From: Burkholderiales bacterium
GTDB lineage: Bacteria > Pseudomonadota > Gammaproteobacteria > Burkholderiales > Usitatibacteraceae
Assembly (NCBI GenBank): GCA_017853245.1
Contig: JAFMJY010000018.1
Coordinates: 1-32,859 of the forward strand
Length of the DNA: 32,859 nt
Direction of reading: 5' to 3'
Shown here: positions 6,933 through 15,339 of the stretch, one piece after another
Layout: each line of letters opens with the position of its first letter
How positions within the stretch are numbered: the stretch's first letter is position 1
The notes under the pieces: generated by a model
What the model was told of the DNA's origin: nothing
The model's input: the letters and a program-made list of their open reading frames with translations, nothing else
The model's database searches: none
Program-made: the position numbers and the translations under genes

Positions 6933-7898
6933 ATGCTCATCAATTGCGTCGCCTACCAGGAAGGCCGAAAGCTCGCCGACATCGGCATCGGGGACATCCG
7001 TTCGTATCTCGAGCGGCCCGGCTGCTTCGTCTGGGTGGCGTTGCGCGACCCCTCGCCGCGCGAACTCGAGGGATTGCAGGACGAGTTCGAGCTGCACCCG
7101 CTGGCCATCGAGGACGCCCAGAAGGGGCACCAGCGCCCGAAGCTCGAGGAGTACGGCGAGCACCTTTTCATGGTGATGCAGTTGCTCGAGCCGGGGGCCG
7201 AGGGCTGGGAAGCGGGCGAGGTGGCCGTGTTCGTGGGGCGAAATTTCGTGCTCTCGGTGCGCAACCGAAGTGGCGAGGGCTTCCTGGGGGTTCGCGAGCG
7301 CTGCGAACGGGAGCCGGAGCTCCTGCAACTGGGCGCGGGCTTCGTCTTCTATGCGCTCATGGACGCGGTCGTCGACCGATACTTTCCCCTGCTGGCGGCG
7401 CTCGAAGACGAGCTCGAGGCAATCGAGGCCAAGATCTTCGCGCGCCGGGCCGCACGCCGGAATATCGAGCGGCTCTATGCCCTGAAGCGGCGGGTGAACC
7501 AACTGCGCCACGCAGTCACGCCGCTGCAGGAGGCCGCCGGCAAATTGCATGGCGGGCGCGTGCCGCCCGTCTGCCAGGGGACGCAGGAGTATTTCCGCGA
7601 CGTCCACGACCACCTGGCGCGCATGACGGCGGGCATCGACACCGCGCGCGACACCATCGGCACCGCCATCCAGGTCAACGTCTCCATGGTGGCGATCGAA
7701 CAGGGCGAAACGACACGCAAGCTCGCCGCCTGGGCGGCCATCTTCGGTGTGTGCACGGCGCTGGTGGGCATCTGGGGCATGAACTTCAAGCACATGCCCG
7801 AGCTCGACTGGGAATGGGGCTACCCCATGGCGCTGAGCCTGATCGCGGGGTCGGCGGCGTTCCTTTACTGGCGCTTCAAGCGCGCCCGCTGGCTGTAG
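6933..7898 (+). CDS. corA: CorA-family magnesium/divalent cation channel
   Basis: A 321-aa CorA protein. A cytoplasmic alpha/beta domain (to about residue 140) is followed by long charged helices (about 145-260), which form the funnel, and two C-terminal membrane helices. The selectivity signature GMN is at 282-284 in GIWGMNFKHMPEL, and the protein ends with a basic tail. It mediates passive uptake of Mg2+, possibly Co2+ or Ni2+. The ATG at 6933 is chosen because it comes 2 bp after the selO stop and gives a normal CorA N-terminus; the open frame further upstream lies inside selO and is not real. The 2-bp spacing implies co-transcription with selO, whose AMPylation chemistry needs Mg2+ or Mn2+. 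It converges on psd with an 8-bp gap. Confidence 0.93.
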   Translation: MLINCVAYQEGRKLADIGIGDIRSYLERPGCFVWVALRDPSPRELEGLQDEFELHPLAIEDAQKGHQRPKLEEYGEHLFMVMQLLEPGAEGWEAGEVAVFVGRNFVLSVRNRSGEGFLGVRERCEREPELLQLGAGFVFYALMDAVVDRYFPLLAALEDELEAIEAKIFARRAARRNIERLYALKRRVNQLRHAVTPLQEAAGKLHGGRVPPVCQGTQEYFRDVHDHLARMTAGIDTARDTIGTAIQVNVSMVAIEQGETTRKLAAWAAIFGVCTALVGIWGMNFKHMPELDWEWGYPMALSLIAGSAAFLYWRFKRARWL

Positions 7899-7906
7899 GC
7901 CAACGA

Positions 7907-8767
7907 CTAGACGGCCAGCTCTCCCATCGCCTGCCCCAGCCGAACGGGGCTTCCCGGCGCCCAATCCCGGTTCAATTGGACGGTCCCGCGCGGAAACAAC
8001 AGCACCACCGTGGACCCCACCAGAAAACGGCCCATCTCGGCACCGCGCTCGAGCCGAACGCTCTGCCCGGAGTAGTCCCACGTCTTCACCGCGCCCCGGC
8101 GCGGCGGCGTCACCACGCCATGCCAGCTCGTCATCATGCTGCCGACCACGGTCGCGCCGACGAGCACCAGCGCAAACGGCCCGAAGGACGCCTCGAAGAG
8201 GCACGCTACCCGCTCGTTGCGAGCAAAGAGGTCCGGAACGCCCTGCACTGTTGTGGGATTCACGGAGAAGAGCGCCCCGGGAACGTGCACCATGGCCTTG
8301 AGCTCGCCCGCGCACGGCATGTGAATGCGGTGGTAGTCGCGCGGGCTGAGGTAGATGGTGACGGCATCACCATCGCGGAACGCAGCCGCCAGCGCCTCAT
8401 CTCCCCCCAGAAGCGCGCGGGCGCTGTAGCGATGGCCCTTCACCTGCAGAACGCCATCGCCCTGCATCGGCTCGCATTGGCTCACCGCGCCGTCCACGGG
8501 ACACACCAGTGAAGACGACGCGAGGGGCCGCACGCCTTCGCGAAGGGCGCGGGTGAAAAAATCGTTGAAACACGAGTACGACGCCGGGTCCGCGTTCGCG
8601 GCCTCCGCCATGTTCACGCCATAGCGGCGGATGAACCACGGAATGGCGTGGCGGGTAAAAGGCGCCTTGGAGCGGGCCAACGAGCCCAGCACGGAGGTGA
8701 TCACCGACTTGGGCAGCGCGTATTGCGGGAGGACGCGCAGCCGATCAGCCAGGGGGAAAGCAGTCAT
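7907..8767 (-). CDS. psd: Phosphatidylserine decarboxylase proenzyme
   Basis: A 286-aa inner-membrane-associated enzyme that converts phosphatidylserine to phosphatidylethanolamine, using a pyruvoyl group made by self-cleavage. Visible elements: PVDGAVSQ with Asp92, YLSPRDYHRIHMPC with His146 and His149, FSVNPTT, and the cleavage site GST at 251-253 (Ser252 becomes the pyruvoyl). The residue before GST is Val, giving VGST in place of the usual LGST. This is a mild change and the Gly-Ser bond is kept. Length fits the short group of type I enzymes. Upstream sequence is pyrimidine-rich with no obvious Shine-Dalgarno, but a good -10 lies about 65 bp away. It follows an ABC exporter on the same strand by 110 bp. 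Confidence 0.94.
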   Translation of the reverse strand: MTAFPLADRLRVLPQYALPKSVITSVLGSLARSKAPFTRHAIPWFIRRYGVNMAEAANADPASYSCFNDFFTRALREGVRPLASSSLVCPVDGAVSQCEPMQGDGVLQVKGHRYSARALLGGDEALAAAFRDGDAVTIYLSPRDYHRIHMPCAGELKAMVHVPGALFSVNPTTVQGVPDLFARNERVACLFEASFGPFALVLVGATVVGSMMTSWHGVVTPPRRGAVKTWDYSGQSVRLERGAEMGRFLVGSTVVLLFPRGTVQLNRDWAPGSPVRLGQAMGELAV

Positions 8768-8832
8768 CGACGAGGAAAGGGGCGCGGAAGGAGAAGGGGT
8801 GGCCCGGTGATCGTGGGGCCGCGAGGGGTGCG

Positions 8833-8838
8833 ACTATA
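8833..8838 (-). promoter_or_regulatory. Candidate -10 box for psd
   Basis: On the minus strand the sequence reads TTTATAGT, giving a TATAGT hexamer in the gap between the ABC exporter stop (8878) and the psd start (8767). No good -35 is seen at 16-18 bp. If used, psd would have a leader of roughly 60 nt and its own promoter separate from the exporter. Confidence 0.35.
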
Positions 8839-8877
8839 AACCACGCTCCTTCACGGAAGCGTCTGGCACGACCGGCC

Positions 8878-10785
8878 TCAGGCGCCCGTGGCGCGAAGCG
8901 GCCGACGGTCTGCATCGAACCCTTCCTCCGCCTCGTCCCCCAGGAAGCCGCCGCTCTGGTGAGCCCACAGCCGGGCGTAAATTCCGCCGCCCGCAAGCAG
9001 TTGCGCGTGGGTGCCCTCCTCCACCACGCGCCCGTGGTCCATCACCACGAGGCGATCCATCGCCGCGATGGTGGAGAGCCGGTGTGCGATCGCGACCACC
9101 GTCTTGCCCTCCATCAGCCGGTACAGGCTCGCCTGGATGGCCACTTCCACCTCGCTGTCCAGCGCGCTCGTTGCCTCATCGAGGAGCAGGATGGGCGCGT
9201 CCTTCAGCATCACGCGGGCGATGGCAATCCGCTGCCGCTGGCCGCCGGAGAGCTTCACCCCACGCTCGCCCACATGCGCGTCGTAGCCTCGCCGGCCCCG
9301 CGGGTCCACCAGATCGGGCACGAAGTCATCGGCCTCCGCGCGCCGAGCGGCGGCAATCATCTGCTCGTCAGTGGCATCGGGGCGCCCGTAGACAATGTTC
9401 TCGCGCACGGAGCGGTGCAGCAGCGACGTGTCCTGAGTGACCATGCCGATCTGGGCGCGCAACGACTCCTGTGTAGCGCCGGCGATGTCCTGCCCGTCCA
9501 GGAGAATGCGCCCCGCCTGCACGTCGTAGAGCCGCAGCAGGAGGCTCACCACGGTGCTCTTGCCCGCGCCCGAGCGGCCCACCAGGCCAATCTTCTCCCC
9601 CGGCCGGATGTGCAGGTTCAGGCCATCGACCACCTTTCGGCCATTGGCGTAGGCAAAGCTCACGCCCTCGAATCGCACTTCGCCGCGCGAAACCTGCACG
9701 GGCCGCGCGCCGGGCGGGTCGATCACCGACACCGGCCGCGTCAGGAGCTCGATTCCATCCTGCACGGTGCCGACGCTTTCAAAGAGGGAGGTGAATTCCC
9801 ACATCACCCAGTGCGAGATGCCGTTCAGGCGCATGGCCATCGCCACCGCTGCAGCGACGGCGCCAATGCCCACCTCGCCCCGGGACCAGAACCAGAGCGC
9901 AAGCCCGGCGGTGCCGCCGACGAGAGCAACCGACATCGCCTGGTTGGCCACCTCGAAGCCGCTGACGAGCCGCATCTGGGCATGGGCCGTGCCGAGAAAG
10001 TCCTGCATCGCCGAGCGCGCGTAGCCCGCCTCCCGATTGGCGTGCGAGAAGAGCTTCACGGTGGCGATATTCGTGTAGGCGTCCGTGATGCGCCCGGTCA
10101 TCAGCGAGCGGGCATCGGCCTGGTCCTTTGCCGTGCGCGCCAGGCGAGGCACGAAGTAGCGCAGCGCCAAGAGGTAGAGCGCGAGCCAGCCGAGAAACGG
10201 CGCCATCATCCACGGGCGGAAGCCACCGAGAATGGCGGTCATGGTGGCGAAGTAGATGATCACGTAGACGAGGATGTCGGCGATCACCATCCAGCTGTCG
10301 CGCACGGCGAGCGCCGACTGCATGAGCTTGGTGGCGATGCGGCCCGAGAACTCGTCCTGGTAGAAGCTCATGCTCTGGCCGAGCAGCAGGCGATGGAAGT
10401 TCCATCGCAGGCGCATCGGAAAGTTGGCGGCGAGCGTCTGGTGCTTGAAAAGCGTCTGCAGGGCAGCGAGCCCGATGCTGCCCGCGAGCACGGCCGCCAC
10501 CAACGCGAGCGTCAGCTTCTCCCGCGCCCACAACTCGTTCGCCGGCACCGTGGTGAGCCAGTCCACGAGCTGGCCAAGGAGGGCAAAGAGCACGGCCTCG
10601 AATGCGCCAATGGCTGCCGTGAACAGCGTCATGAGCAACAGGTACGGGCGCATGCCCTCGGTGCAGGCCCAGAGAAAGGCGAGAAAACCCTTGGGCGGCG
10701 GCGGGGGGAGGGCCTCGGGGAATGGGTCGACGAGGCGTTCGAACCAGCGGAACACGGCAAGCGGCCTGCGTGGAAGGGCGCCCAT
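8878..10785 (-). CDS. ABC half-exporter (fused membrane and ATPase domains)
   Basis: A 635-aa type I exporter half-molecule that should work as a dimer. A proline-rich stretch (EALPPPPPKG, about 25-33) precedes a six-helix membrane domain (about 45-345). The ATPase domain has Walker A GRSGAGKST (403-411), a Q-loop at Gln451, signature LSGGQ (512-516), Walker B ILLLDE (532-537) and the switch His568 in IAHRLS. An acidic tail follows residue 615. The closest broad relatives are the ABC multidrug / lipid-type exporters annotated ATP-binding/permease; the substrate cannot be told. It lies upstream of psd on the same strand but with a 110-bp gap, so a shared lipid role is only a possibility. It is divergent from the DUF2934-like gene. 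Confidence 0.92.
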   Translation of the reverse strand: MGALPRRPLAVFRWFERLVDPFPEALPPPPPKGFLAFLWACTEGMRPYLLLMTLFTAAIGAFEAVLFALLGQLVDWLTTVPANELWAREKLTLALVAAVLAGSIGLAALQTLFKHQTLAANFPMRLRWNFHRLLLGQSMSFYQDEFSGRIATKLMQSALAVRDSWMVIADILVYVIIYFATMTAILGGFRPWMMAPFLGWLALYLLALRYFVPRLARTAKDQADARSLMTGRITDAYTNIATVKLFSHANREAGYARSAMQDFLGTAHAQMRLVSGFEVANQAMSVALVGGTAGLALWFWSRGEVGIGAVAAAVAMAMRLNGISHWVMWEFTSLFESVGTVQDGIELLTRPVSVIDPPGARPVQVSRGEVRFEGVSFAYANGRKVVDGLNLHIRPGEKIGLVGRSGAGKSTVVSLLLRLYDVQAGRILLDGQDIAGATQESLRAQIGMVTQDTSLLHRSVRENIVYGRPDATDEQMIAAARRAEADDFVPDLVDPRGRRGYDAHVGERGVKLSGGQRQRIAIARVMLKDAPILLLDEATSALDSEVEVAIQASLYRLMEGKTVVAIAHRLSTIAAMDRLVVMDHGRVVEEGTHAQLLAGGGIYARLWAHQSGGFLGDEAEEGFDADRRPLRATGA

Positions 10786-10902
10786 TGTCGCTCAAGCGCG
10801 GCCAGTCGCTCCACGTGCGTGGTTGCGCGTATGGGTTCGCGCGCGCCGGAGGGGTACGGTTGCAGGCGTCGGCCCAGAGCCTTTTTCCTGAGGAGAGACG
10901 CC

Positions 10903-11205
10903 ATGAGCAACACCCCGCAAGAGCCTCGCCCGCCCCGCGCGACGGATTCGCCGCAGCCTGCCCCGGCCGCCGCTGGCGAAAACGCCGTCCCATCGGACGT
11001 TCGCGAACGCAACACCCAGATCGCTCGGCGCGCACTCAACAAGGCCCAGGCGCGGGGATTTTCGGGGCGCACGCTCTCCGACTGGCGTGATGCCGAGGCC
11101 GAGTACGAGGCAGAAATGGCCGCCAAGGACTGGGCGATCGCCCGCGACTTTGCCCGCTCCAACGACTTGCTGCCGCGCGACTTCCAGCTCAACGACCCGG
11201 AGTGA
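10903..11205 (+). CDS. Small DUF2934-like hydrophilic protein
   Basis: A 100-aa protein with no signal peptide or membrane segment. The first 30 residues are proline- and alanine-rich and probably disordered. Residues about 34-70 (QIARRALNKAQARGFSGRTL followed by SDWRDAEAEYE) resemble the DUF2934 pattern of an A-x-x-A helix, a GF/GR turn and a W-x-x-A-E helix. The C-terminal 30 residues are charged and unfamiliar. The ATG at 10903 is well supported by AGGAGAG at 10891-10897. Function is unknown. It stands alone, divergent from the ABC exporter (117 bp) and convergent with the dehydrogenase (4-bp gap). Confidence 0.7.
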   Translation: MSNTPQEPRPPRATDSPQPAPAAAGENAVPSDVRERNTQIARRALNKAQARGFSGRTLSDWRDAEAEYEAEMAAKDWAIARDFARSNDLLPRDFQLNDPE

Positions 11206-11209
11206 CGCC

Positions 11210-12463
11210 TCAGCCGTAGCGCGAAAGCGCGAGCACTCCCGCATCGATGGCGGGCTTTCGCCCGCCCAGCAAGTCCGCCAGCAGCTGGCCGGTGCCGGCC
11301 GACATGGTCCATCCCAGCGTGCCGTGGCCCGTGGCGAGGTGCAGGTTTCGATAGGCCGTAGGCCCCACCACCGGCGTTCCATCCGGTGTCATCGGCCGCA
11401 GGCCCGCCCAAAACGTGGCTCGGGCAACATCGCCGCCCGTCGGGAAAAGGTCGGACACGACGAACTCAAGCGTGCGTCGCCGCCCGGGGCGCAATGTGAG
11501 GTCGTAGCCGGCGAGCTCCGCCGTGCCTCCGACGCGGATGCGGTCGCCCAACCGCGTGATCGCCACCTTGTACGTTTCATCCATCACTGTGGATTCCGGC
11601 GCACCCGCAGCATCGGTGATTGGCACCGTGATCGAGTATCCCTTCACGGGATAGACCGGCAACCGGATGCCCAGTGGCGCGAGCAGCTGCGGCGCGTAGC
11701 TGCCGAGCGCACACACGTACGCATCGCCGCGAACCACGCCCGATGCCGTTCGCACGCCGGTCACCTCCCCTCCCGAGAAGGCGAGCTCCTCGATGGGGGT
11801 CCCGAACTGGAACTGCACACCCCTCGCCTCGGCAAGTCGAGCCAGGCGCTGCGTGAAGAGGTGGCAGTCGCCCGTTTCGTCGTTGGGCAGGCGAAGCCCC
11901 CCGACGAACTTGCCGGACACCCGCGCAAGCGCCGGCTCCGCGCGCGCCACGCCCGATCGATCGAGCACTTCGTAGGGAACCCCGAACTCCCTCAGCACTT
12001 CCGCATCGCGCTCGATGCCCTCCAGCTGCGCCATTGTGCGGAACAGTTGCAACGTGCCGCGCGCGCGGTCGTCATAGGCAATGCCGGTCTCCCGGCGCAG
12101 CTCGCGAAAGCAGTCGCGGCTGTACTCCGCCAGCGAAACCATGCGGCTCTTGTTGCGGCGGTAGGCCCCCGCGGTGCAGTTGGCGAGCAGCGCGAGGCCC
12201 CAGCGCCACATCGCCGGGTCGAGGAGGGGGCGAATCACGAGCGGCCCGTGGGCCATCAGAAGCCACCGGATCGCCTTCAAGGGAACGCCCGGGCCCGCCC
12301 ACGGCGCAGAAAGCCCGGGCGAAATCTCGCCGGCGTTGCCAAAGCTGGTCTCCAGCGCGGCGCCGGGCTGACGGTCGACGACGGTAACCGCGTGCCCGTC
12401 CCGGGCAAGGTAGTAGGCAGTGGCGGTGCCGACGACACCGCTGCCAAGGATGACGACGTGCAT
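11210..12463 (-). CDS. dadA: D-amino acid dehydrogenase (DadA-like FAD oxidoreductase)
   Basis: A 417-aa flavoprotein of the DAO family. The N-terminus [20 protein letters not shown] holds the GxGxxG dinucleotide-binding motif (7-12), and [13 protein letters not shown] follows as in DadA small subunits. The C-terminal FAD and substrate part has [16 protein letters not shown] and a [15 protein letters not shown] end, also DadA-like. DadA oxidises D-alanine and other D-amino acids to 2-oxo acids and ammonia, passing electrons to the respiratory chain at the inner membrane. The start at 12463 is chosen because the fold begins there; an upstream in-frame codon at 12517 would add an unlikely leader. 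No alanine racemase gene is adjacent. It is divergent from fbp. Confidence 0.88.
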   Translation of the reverse strand: MHVVILGSGVVGTATAYYLARDGHAVTVVDRQPGAALETSFGNAGEISPGLSAPWAGPGVPLKAIRWLLMAHGPLVIRPLLDPAMWRWGLALLANCTAGAYRRNKSRMVSLAEYSRDCFRELRRETGIAYDDRARGTLQLFRTMAQLEGIERDAEVLREFGVPYEVLDRSGVARAEPALARVSGKFVGGLRLPNDETGDCHLFTQRLARLAEARGVQFQFGTPIEELAFSGGEVTGVRTASGVVRGDAYVCALGSYAPQLLAPLGIRLPVYPVKGYSITVPITDAAGAPESTVMDETYKVAITRLGDRIRVGGTAELAGYDLTLRPGRRRTLEFVVSDLFPTGGDVARATFWAGLRPMTPDGTPVVGPTAYRNLHLATGHGTLGWTMSAGTGQLLADLLGGRKPAIDAGVLALSRYG

Positions 12464-12570
12464 GGGGCGGAGGAATTCGACGAGGCGCGGAGGATAGCAA
12501 ACGCGCCGGAGGCCCACGCACCGAAACGGTATCCTTACGCCTTCTTGTTCACCCTTCGATTTCCCTCGCC
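12464..12570. promoter_or_regulatory. Divergent dadA / fbp intergenic region with two TATCCT boxes
   Basis: This 107-bp gap must hold promoters for both genes. TATCCT occurs once on each strand: plus strand 12530-12535 (for fbp, start 12571) and minus strand 12491-12496 (for dadA, start 12463). Neither has a good -35 at the usual distance. fbp has no clear Shine-Dalgarno just before its ATG. Confidence 0.3.
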
Positions 12571-13569
12571 ATGCGCAAGGTCCCCCTCTCGCGTTTCCTG
12601 ATCGACGAGCAATGGCAAAGCCAGGCCCTGCCGGCCGAGCTGCGGCTGCTGGTCGAGGTGGTCGCCCGGGCCGTGAAGGCCATCTCGCTCAACGTGAACA
12701 AGGGGGCGCTTGCCGGCGTGCTGGGCGACGCCGGCACCGGCAACGTGCAGGGCGAGGCGCAGAAGAAGCTCGACGTGATCGCCAACGAAATCCTGCTCGA
12801 GGCAAACGAGTGGGGCGGGCACCTCGCGGCGATGGCTTCCGAGGAAATGGAGAAGCCCCACCCCATCCCGCATCGCATGCCGAAGGGTGAATACCTCCTG
12901 CTGTTCGACCCGCTGGACGGCTCCTCCAACATCGACGTGAACATCGCCGTCGGCACCATCTTCTCCGTGCTGCGCTGCCCCGAGGGCGTCGACCCCGCCG
13001 ACGAGAAGGCCTTCCTGCAGTCGGGAACGAGGCAGGTCTGCGCGGGCTTCGCCGTTTACGGGCCCTCCACCGTGCTGGTGCTGACGGTAGGGCGAGGCGT
13101 GCATTCGTTCACGCTGGATCGCGAGGTCGGCTCCTTCATCCTCACGCGCGAGGACATCCGCATTCCGGAGGACACGAAGGAGTTCGCGATCAACGCCTCC
13201 AACCAGCGCTTCTGGGAGCCGCCGGTGCAGCGCTACGTGTCGGAGCTGATCGCCGGCAAGACGGGCCCGCGCGGCAAGGACTTCAACATGCGATGGGTGG
13301 CCTCGATGGTGGCCGACGTCTACCGCATTCTGATGCGTGGCGGCGTGTTCCTTTATCCGCGCGATACCAAGGACCCGTCGAAGCCCGGACGGCTGCGCCT
13401 GCTCTACGAGGCCAACCCCATGGCCATGATCGTCGAGCAGGCGGGCGGCGCCGCAACCACGGGCCGGGAGCGCATCCTCGACGTGGTTCCCACCGCCCTG
13501 CACCAGCGCGTCGCCGTGATCCTCGGCTCGAGGAACGAGGTCGAGGTGGCCGCGCGCCATCACGGCTAG
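12571..13569 (+). CDS. fbp: Fructose-1,6-bisphosphatase class I
   Basis: A 332-aa cytoplasmic enzyme that hydrolyses fructose 1,6-bisphosphate to fructose 6-phosphate in gluconeogenesis (or the Calvin cycle where present). Metal-site motifs are clear: GEAQKKLDV near 61, EE at 91-92, and [11 protein letters not shown] (112-122) with Asp113 and Asp116. The C-terminal half has [19 protein letters not shown] and [14 protein letters not shown], the substrate-phosphate and metal regions. Length matches proteobacterial class I enzymes. The N-terminal [11 protein letters not shown] is the usual start. Its TAG is directly followed by the GTG of tamA with no spacer, so translation of the outer-membrane gene is probably coupled to it. 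Confidence 0.96.
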   Translation: MRKVPLSRFLIDEQWQSQALPAELRLLVEVVARAVKAISLNVNKGALAGVLGDAGTGNVQGEAQKKLDVIANEILLEANEWGGHLAAMASEEMEKPHPIPHRMPKGEYLLLFDPLDGSSNIDVNIAVGTIFSVLRCPEGVDPADEKAFLQSGTRQVCAGFAVYGPSTVLVLTVGRGVHSFTLDREVGSFILTREDIRIPEDTKEFAINASNQRFWEPPVQRYVSELIAGKTGPRGKDFNMRWVASMVADVYRILMRGGVFLYPRDTKDPSKPGRLRLLYEANPMAMIVEQAGGAATTGRERILDVVPTALHQRVAVILGSRNEVEVAARHHG

Positions 13570-15339
13570 GTGACGCTCCGCTTCCTTCGCCTCGCCGTCC
13601 TCGCCGCCGTCGCGGCCGGGGCGCTGCCATCACTCGCGGCCGACGAAGAGCCCCGGCCACCCCGGCTCCCCGTCGTCTGGGAGGCGCCCGATGCGCTGCG
13701 GGTGCTCTACGAGCGGCACCTCCCGCCACCGGCCGAAGCGACGCAAGACCGCGGCGCCTGGCGACGGTGGTTTCGCGACGTGCGTGCGCGCGCCCCGGGC
13801 ATCGCTGCTGCCGAGGGCTGGGTCTCCGCCACGGTCGACATCCGGGAGGAACAGGATCGCACTCGGGTCGTGTTGACGCCCGGCTCGCGGGCGGTGGTCG
13901 CGGGCATCGACATTCAATTCCGGGGCGACATCGCCGGCGAAGGCGAGTGGCGCGCGCAGCGCCGGGAAAGCCTGCGCACGGGCTGGCAATTGGCCGCGGG
14001 CCAACCTTTCCGGCAGGCCGCCTGGGACGACGCCAAGGCCCGCGTTCTCGAGGCGCTCACCTCCGACGACTACGCCACCGGGGAAATCGTCGCGAGCGAA
14101 GCCCGGGTGGACGCCAACGCAGCCCAGGCGCGCCTCTCGATCACGCTGGACAGCGGCCCGGCGTTCACGCTGGGCGAGCCCGTGGTCACGGGGATCGAGC
14201 GGTATCCGAGGCACCTGGTGGATCGCCTGCTCGACATCGACCCGGGCGAGCCTTACCGCAGCGACCGCCTACTCGACGTCCAGCGGCGGCTGCAGAGCAC
14301 ACCCTGGTTCGCCAGCGTCACCGTGGACATCGATCGCGATCGCGCCCATCCCGGTCGCGCCCCCGTCCGCATCGCAGTGACCGAGCGCCCCCGAGCCGAT
14401 GTCGGGCTCGCAGCCGGCTACGGAACCGATGCGGGGCCCCGCGGCGAAGTGTCCCTTCGCTACCGCAACGCGCTGGGGCGCGGCTACGACATGCAGTCGG
14501 CGCTGCAGGCCGAGCGGACGCGGCAAATCGGTTACGCCGACTTCTACCTGCCCCCGCGCGGCCCCGGCGAGTCGGTGCTCGGCGGGCAGCCGGCCAGGGA
14601 CAGCGTGGGCGTGCTCGGCGAGCGAACCGCGAACCAGGGCCTCGAAACCCGGCGCGGCGCCGTCGCAGCCCGGCGACTGGTTCCCCTGGGCCCGCTCGAA
14701 TTCGGCGCGGGGCTCGGGTTTCAGGTGGAGCAATCCCTCCCCGATGGCGCTGATCCTCGGGTGAGCCGTGCGCTCACGCCGAACGCCCACGTCACGTGGC
14801 GCACCGTCGACGATGTCCTCAACCCCCGTCGAGGCGGCGTGCTCACCGTCGAGGCCACCGGCGCAGCCCGGTCGGTGTTGTCCGACCAGACGTTCCTGCG
14901 CGGGCGGGCGCAATACCAGCACTGGTTCAGCCTCACGCAGTCCAGCCAGCTGATCTTTCGGGCCGAGGCTGGCGTGGTGTGGGCGGCATCGCGCGAGGGA
15001 ATCCCCGAGGACTTTCTCTTCCGCGCCGGCGGCACGCGCTCGGTGCGGGGCTATGCCTACCAGAGCCTCGGCGTCCGCGAGGGCGACGCGATCGTCGGCG
15101 GACGTTATCTCGCGACGGGAACCGTGGAATACGTGCGCTGGCTTTCTGGCGACTGGGGCGCTGCGCTCTTCTGGGATGCAGGCGACGCCGCGGATCGGCG
15201 AGCCGACCTCACGCTCAATCAAGGCTATGGCGTGGGCGCTCGGTGGCGAACCGCGGCGGGGCCCATTGCCGCGGACCTCGGCTGGTCCGAGCGCGACCGC
15301 AAGGCGCGGCTGAGCCTTTCCGTGTCGGTGGCGTTCTGA
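13570..15339 (+). CDS. tamA: TamA-like BamA-superfamily outer-membrane protein
   Basis: A 589-aa Omp85 protein. A signal peptide (hydrophobic run to about residue 23, cleavage near LAA-DEE) is followed by POTRA-type repeats in the periplasm (about 40-280) and a C-terminal 16-strand barrel. The Omp85 loop-6 motif is VRGY at 492-495 in GGTRSVRGYAY, and the chain ends SVSVAF with the terminal Phe of a barrel beta-signal. TamA inserts some autotransporters and other barrels into the outer membrane and joins TamB to span the periplasm; the pair is also linked to phospholipid transport. The start is a GTG abutting the fbp stop; no better ATG precedes the signal peptide. It overlaps tamB by one base (TGATG). 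Confidence 0.92.
   Translation: MTLRFLRLAVLAAVAAGALPSLAADEEPRPPRLPVVWEAPDALRVLYERHLPPPAEATQDRGAWRRWFRDVRARAPGIAAAEGWVSATVDIREEQDRTRVVLTPGSRAVVAGIDIQFRGDIAGEGEWRAQRRESLRTGWQLAAGQPFRQAAWDDAKARVLEALTSDDYATGEIVASEARVDANAAQARLSITLDSGPAFTLGEPVVTGIERYPRHLVDRLLDIDPGEPYRSDRLLDVQRRLQSTPWFASVTVDIDRDRAHPGRAPVRIAVTERPRADVGLAAGYGTDAGPRGEVSLRYRNALGRGYDMQSALQAERTRQIGYADFYLPPRGPGESVLGGQPARDSVGVLGERTANQGLETRRGAVAARRLVPLGPLEFGAGLGFQVEQSLPDGADPRVSRALTPNAHVTWRTVDDVLNPRRGGVLTVEATGAARSVLSDQTFLRGRAQYQHWFSLTQSSQLIFRAEAGVVWAASREGIPEDFLFRAGGTRSVRGYAYQSLGVREGDAIVGGRYLATGTVEYVRWLSGDWGAALFWDAGDAADRRADLTLNQGYGVGARWRTAAGPIAADLGWSERDRKARLSLSVSVAF

Noticed and set aside
7888-7919. GCTGGC / GCCAGC stem between corA and psd as a terminator
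   Set aside because: Only 6 bp with a 20-nt loop, no T-run, and both stop codons lie in the loop.
10811-10822. CCACG-TG-CGTGG inverted repeat upstream of the DUF2934-like gene
   Set aside because: Arms are only 5 bp and such repeats are expected by chance in GC-rich DNA; no promoter element is positioned around it.
11217-11232. GCGC-GAAA-GCGC mini-hairpin at the end of dadA
   Set aside because: Only a 4-bp stem without a T-run; too weak to call a terminator.
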